64,000 nt of DNA from Bryoerythrophyllum caledonicum (lineage: Eukaryota; Streptophyta; Bryopsida; Pottiales; Pottiaceae), in contig OZ020523.1 in the NCBI GenBank assembly GCA_963971425.1, positions 10,846,867 to 10,910,866 of the forward strand, in the 5' to 3' direction. Below the pieces are notes generated by a model. The model was not told where the DNA came from. It saw nothing but the letters and a program-made list of their open reading frames with translations, and did no database searches. Positions 60,167 through 64,000 of this stretch are shown here, piece by piece (the stretch's first letter is position 1; each line of letters opens with the position of its first letter). The translations under genes were made by a program, and so were the position numbers.

Positions 60167-60466
60167 TTTTTTTAAAGTTTTTTTAAAAACTTGTTCGAAA
60201 AATATTTTTTTCATAGTTTTTTTTAGAACTTGTTCCAAACTAGTTTTTCTCTTGAAGTTTTTTTTAAAACTTGCTCTTAGAAGTTTTTTCTCATAGTTTT
60301 TTTTTAAAACTTGTTCCAAATTAGTTTTTTTCTTGAACTTTTTTTTAAAACTTGTTGTAAGAAGTTTTTTCTCATAGTTTTTTTTAGAACTTGTTCCCAT
60401 CTAGTTTTTTTCTTGAAGTTTTTTTAAAAACTTGTTCTAAAAAGTTTTTTTTAAAAACTTCGAACG
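60167..60466. repeat. T-rich minisatellite, about 40-bp units alternating in an 80-bp pattern
   Basis: Seven units of AAAACTTGTTC joined by long T runs. Two unit types alternate: one continues CAAACTAGTTTTTCTTGAAG, the other AAGAAGTTTTTTCTCATAG. The block ends just before the kinase start codon. Read on the minus strand it gives a Lys-rich repeating peptide, which I take as a by-product. Confidence 0.85.
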
Positions 60467-60483
60467 GCGGCGGGTTCAAGAAG

Positions 60484-61875
60484 ATGCCGAAGGACAAGAA
60501 GAAGCAGAAGGTTGCGGACTTCGGAGTGAAGCTTCATCCAATCCACGACGTTCCATCTGAGGCTTGCAAGAATTTCCTCATAGAATTGACCGTCAGATTC
60601 TATGAGGAAAATTCTATTCAATCATTGGAGAGCAAGTACGTCAGATATAGAGATGAAGGTCCCGAGAAGTTCCGGACGGACATGCGGCAGTACATGATGG
60701 ACGCGCTTCAAGCCCCGATGTGGAATACGGAGACCCAGAAGCGCGGATTTTTGAAGTTCTTGGATGCCAGAGTGCACGATTCACTCTGGAATGCCAAGAA
60801 CTTGTTGACCAAGTTTGGGAGGTTCAATCGCGCGGCGGATGAAGTTTTCAACGACGTGCTGTTGAAGGCGGATTTGTTCGTCGCCCAGATGAAGCCATTC
60901 GCCAAGAATCGAAACCGGCGTGGCTCCGTAGGATGGTGGAACTCGATAGAAGGGCACCAAGAAGACCTGTTGCGTAAAATCCATCTCATTGCCATTCCGC
61001 CAACAGCCGCGGTTATACGAATGGACAATGCGAACAGGAGAGGTGGATACGCCACCATTCGCAAAGTCCGCATTGAGGGTGCTCCGGGCATTGAACCATT
61101 ATGGGAATTTGCCGTCAAGTTGTCCAACCAATCGGAGACACGGCTGGATTTGGCAAAAGTTGAGCATCAAAATGAGTCGATGGCGGTGAGGATTCCACAT
61201 CCGGGTGTCATCCGTTTCGTGGCCATTCATCCGGACAAGTACGAAGGCTATGCATATTGGTGGAATGGCGGGACAATTCGAGAGATGTTGAACCGGGATA
61301 TCGAGTTTGGTGACGATGTCATCACACATTTGAACTATGGGAGATTCCCCGATGATGAGATTATTCGAGTTCAACAGTTGGTTCGTTTTCGCAAAAAACG
61401 GACCGAGCTTGCGTGGGCGTTGTTGCGCATCATGAACGAGGTCCACAAGAGCAACAATCTCCACAATGACTTGTCTCCGGACAATATCCTCCTCCACTTC
61501 CCTCGAGATGAATCGCGAGTGTATATTGGAGTATGCGATTGGGGCATGACCACCAAGGTTAACGAACCAATGCAGTCTCTTTATACGTTCACAAAGCGTG
61601 AAGACATGGCCGAGACTCTGCGAAAGCGATGGTGGGTCGATCCGCGGGTTGCGTACTTACACAAACCAGATACGGATGTGCAAATGATTCCGAAGTTATC
61701 GATGGCTTCGGAGGAGTTCGCTACGGCCCGAATAGCGCAACGAATCAACGGGCGGACAATGTCCATAGACTACGAGAATCTGCAACGGGAATCTCGGAGT
61801 TCCGTAGTATTCTCAAATCAAGAATTTGCGGATACATTTCATATGTACATGGAGAGAGTCTGCAACGAAAACTGA
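60484..61875 (+). CDS. Kinase-like protein with lineage-specific N-terminal domain
   Basis: 463 residues from ATG 60484 (MPKDKKKQKV). This start is chosen because everything upstream in frame is minisatellite with no other ATG. Residues about 17-165 form an N-terminal domain shared with the 12036-12749 frame (RFYEENSI, DMRQYMMDAL). A protein-kinase fold follows: glycine-rich segment around G187-G188, AVK with K212, an HPGVIRFVAIHPDKY strand region, the catalytic loop H327-N-D329-LSPD-N334-ILL, and D352-W-G in place of DFG. The key Lys, Asp, Asn and Asp are present, so it may be catalytic, although HNDLSPDN and DWG are unusual and an insertion follows the hinge. No APE motif is obvious. There are no stops or frameshifts. 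Upstream lie GC-rich palindromes and a T-rich minisatellite. Substrate and role are unknown. Confidence 0.7.
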   Translation: MPKDKKKQKVADFGVKLHPIHDVPSEACKNFLIELTVRFYEENSIQSLESKYVRYRDEGPEKFRTDMRQYMMDALQAPMWNTETQKRGFLKFLDARVHDSLWNAKNLLTKFGRFNRAADEVFNDVLLKADLFVAQMKPFAKNRNRRGSVGWWNSIEGHQEDLLRKIHLIAIPPTAAVIRMDNANRRGGYATIRKVRIEGAPGIEPLWEFAVKLSNQSETRLDLAKVEHQNESMAVRIPHPGVIRFVAIHPDKYEGYAYWWNGGTIREMLNRDIEFGDDVITHLNYGRFPDDEIIRVQQLVRFRKKRTELAWALLRIMNEVHKSNNLHNDLSPDNILLHFPRDESRVYIGVCDWGMTTKVNEPMQSLYTFTKREDMAETLRKRWWVDPRVAYLHKPDTDVQMIPKLSMASEEFATARIAQRINGRTMSIDYENLQRESRSSVVFSNQEFADTFHMYMERVCNEN

Positions 61876-62289
61876 GAAAGCGCTGGAGGGTTGTTTCATA
61901 TCATTACACGCTTCACTGACACATACAACTGGCCCACGCCTCATGAGCATTATCGGTCAACGAATTAGTAATACATAGGTTTTACTTTATTCCTTTCGGC
62001 ATTATTAGACTATACTAGATAGCATGCACATTTTGAAGTGACTATAGCAATAGTCTTAGATTAATATGTATTGCATGCCTTTAAAATTTGGGTACAAGAA
62101 GTAAAAAAACCTTATTTCATATCATCGTGCAAAGAGCGACATTTTTTGAATTTTATATGGTTTAGGTTGTGGCATAGTTCCGATTTTTTAACTTATCAAT
62201 GTGTTCTATTTCAAAATTCTTGTATTTCAGATTTTTAAAAAAAATTACCTCAAAATATCCAAATCCAACCTTATGATGAGATTTCCCTA
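61876..62289. other. 3' flank of the kinase-like gene
   Basis: No feature recognised; AT-rich. Confidence 0.4.
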
Positions 62290-62570
62290 CACAGTGCACA
62301 CGAATTTTTAGAGGTAGAAAAGAACTGTAGCATATTCAAATCAAGTGCGCAAATACTGGAGTTTAAAAATTGCCATTCCATGTTTTATTTTTTAGTAAAC
62401 TGAATAAGATTTCAAATGATAATCCAAACCCAGGTTTATGAAGGTTTTCAGTGTTCACTACATGTTGTTGAAAAAGCAAAATGTGTAAAATATGATGATC
62501 TCTAGGTTATATGTAGAGAAGAGGTATATCAAATTTTACGAGTTTGGGTTTGAATTTTTGGGATAGATCA
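62290..62570 (+). repeat. Partial copy of the 3' non-coding repeat
   Basis: GAGGTAGAAAAGAACTGTAG, then CATATTCAAATCAAG and GGAGTTTAAAAATTGCC, parallel 15990-16050 and 63035-63105. A third, partial copy of the same repeat, upstream of the fuller one. Confidence 0.6.
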
Positions 62571-62734
62571 TAGTGCCCATGGCACAAAATCATACATAAC
62601 CTCAACCATTTTATGTTTCTTGAATACAATTTAGCATTTATAGAAATTACCCCCATTTGAAACGCCTCCTCATACCCGACTCCCTACTCATACAACATGT
62701 CTCCTATATCCCCAAAAATATCGTTACAGTTTTG

Positions 62735-63360
62735 AACCGGAAACACTTCAAAGTTGTTGGATTCTAGTGCAATGACCATAGAAGGAAACCAAAAGTTTGA
62801 TTTCTAGTTCTGACCGTTGGATCTCAATTAAGACTTATTAAAAAATATGTTTAAAAATTTTCAAAAACTTTGACCGCACAGATTGAAAGATTATAGTGTG
62901 TGAAGTGAAGCAAATGGTTTAGGGTCTTCACTGCGTTTAGTGGATCCGCAGACTTTGATTTTACCTAGCGTCAAAATTTTGAACTACACAAGGTCTAAAT
63001 CCACTACCTTAAACATGATGGTAGTTCCTTAGACAACAATTTCTTGAGGTAGAGGACAGGTGTAGCATATTCAAAACAACTATGGAAGTAGTGGAGGTTC
63101 AAACTTTGCCAATTCAAACTTCTTTTTCTTGTGAACTTCATGTGTTTTGAATTACTAATCCGAATGGTCAATAAGAAGGTTTACACCACATATTAATGTG
63201 GAGAAAATAAAATGTAACAAATACAAAGATATGTAGGTTTTATGTGAAAATTAATAAGATCTTTTGGTACCTCGCCCGACAATGAGTGACAATGTGTGAA
63301 AATGTTTGACTTGGGTTGGTATGCTATTTTTTAAAATTTCAATAAAGAGAAGACTTGTTT
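62735..63360 (+). repeat. Dispersed 3' non-coding repeat, copy 2
   Basis: Aligns in order with 15690-16330 (landmarks listed there). It starts about 860 bp after the kinase stop codon. Confidence 0.65.
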
Positions 63361-64000
63361 TTTCAAGGGAACGGTGAAAAACATCGTTTCTCATAAGGTT
63401 TTCCATGACATTGTCATGTACATTCTTCTAAATATTAACACATGAATCAGATGCATAGAAAAGTTAAAAGTTTGATTCAAACTTTGCATGTTTAGGGTTC
63501 ATGCACGCTTTGGCGACGTCCCCTTCCATCCAATTGTATTCTTTCCGTGTCCATCATCATATTATTGTTTCAAATGAGATTTCAAATGACACACCTTACA
63601 TGTCTTGTAAATGAATATCGCCATATATAACAAATTTGAAAACACAACCAACACTAACACACAAAAAACATGCATGAGATCGAATGTGATGAACATATTC
63701 TCTAGCCATAATCTACATCCAAAGTTTAGTCCCTAAAATGTTATTTTTAAGTACACTCCAAAATGTCAAATTTTCAAAACTTTTGTAACAATTTTTTTGC
63801 TTACCTACTAGATGAAAACGCACCTAAAAAGCCCAAATCCGAAGTCGGAATTCAAAAAAAAATAAAAAATTGGAAGTTATTAAGTCGTTGTTATGTTAAT
63901 TCTGCCAAAAAAACATTTTCATCCACTGTGGATGAAATTCTACGTGGCGGAAGAAAAATCCCGCAGCGGATGAAAATGTCCGCAGCGGATGAAAAATAGC
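63361..64000. other. AT-rich right edge with a short direct repeat
   Basis: No gene is supported. At 63961-63976 and 63980-63995 CCGCAGCGGATGAAAA occurs twice at 19-bp spacing, with related CTGTGGATGAAA upstream. It could be the start of another repeat array beyond the window. Confidence 0.4.

Noticed and set aside
59774-60400. 208-residue minus-strand frame with repeated KKNYEKKLL motifs
   Set aside because: It spans the T-rich minisatellite and the GC-rich tandem repeat. The repeated peptide follows from the DNA repeat and there is no independent coding evidence.

Overview
This is nuclear DNA from a land plant, probably a bryophyte. Three things support that: spliceosomal introns with normal GT/AG borders, an interstitial block of the plant telomere word CCCTAAA (50.7 kb), and a TORNADO1-like LRR-Roc-COR gene together with plant-type PIF/Harbinger and hAT transposons. 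The moss or liverwort assignment is my inference; no single sequence here fixes the species. The window is gene-poor. Most recognisable coding sequence is transposon-borne or belongs to lineage-specific families, and many reading frames carry one or two stops that look like C-to-T changes (CGA to TGA, CAG to TAG).

Layout. 1.5-6.4 kb: a three-exon ROCO gene with its P-loop split by an intron and one in-frame stop. 12.0-17.5 kb: a truncated kinase-family gene divergent from a coiled-coil/RING-like gene, then a truncated second copy of the RING-family gene. 17.6-39.3 kb: about 103 copies of a 163-bp satellite, interrupted by two short TA-flanked inverted-repeat elements and one nearly complete 3.84-kb PIF/Harbinger transposon (transposase plus Myb-like gene, convergent). 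39.3-43.8 kb: a decayed BED/DUF659 hAT transposase. 44.3-45.1 kb: an orphan gene on the minus strand. 51.4-55.5 kb: a decayed three-domain gene of the DUF7869 type with palindromes on both sides. 57.0-59.2 kb: a second, 5'-only DUF7869-type copy. 60.5-61.9 kb: an apparently intact kinase-like gene.

Most unusual feature. Accessory genes in the window have their own class of palindromic repeats immediately upstream. DUF7869-type copy 1 has eleven 21-bp palindromes (arm TTTAGCTCGA) at exactly 47-bp spacing. Copy 2 has four pairs of an unrelated palindrome (GATCGTAGGATCTTACGATC), 48 bp apart within most pairs and repeating every 120 bp. The hAT copy and the RING-family genes share GC-rich ACGT-centred palindromes, and the kinase gene has CGGCCGTCC/GGACGGCCG palindromes in a 122-bp tandem unit. 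I infer element-specific subterminal or promoter arrays bound by element-encoded proteins; the matching 47/48-bp spacing of two unrelated palindrome sequences is the strongest hint of a shared protein architecture. The RING-family and kinase loci also share a 0.65-kb 3' non-coding repeat, and the RING-family and hAT loci share a 5' flank, so these gene families may travel as parts of related mobile units.
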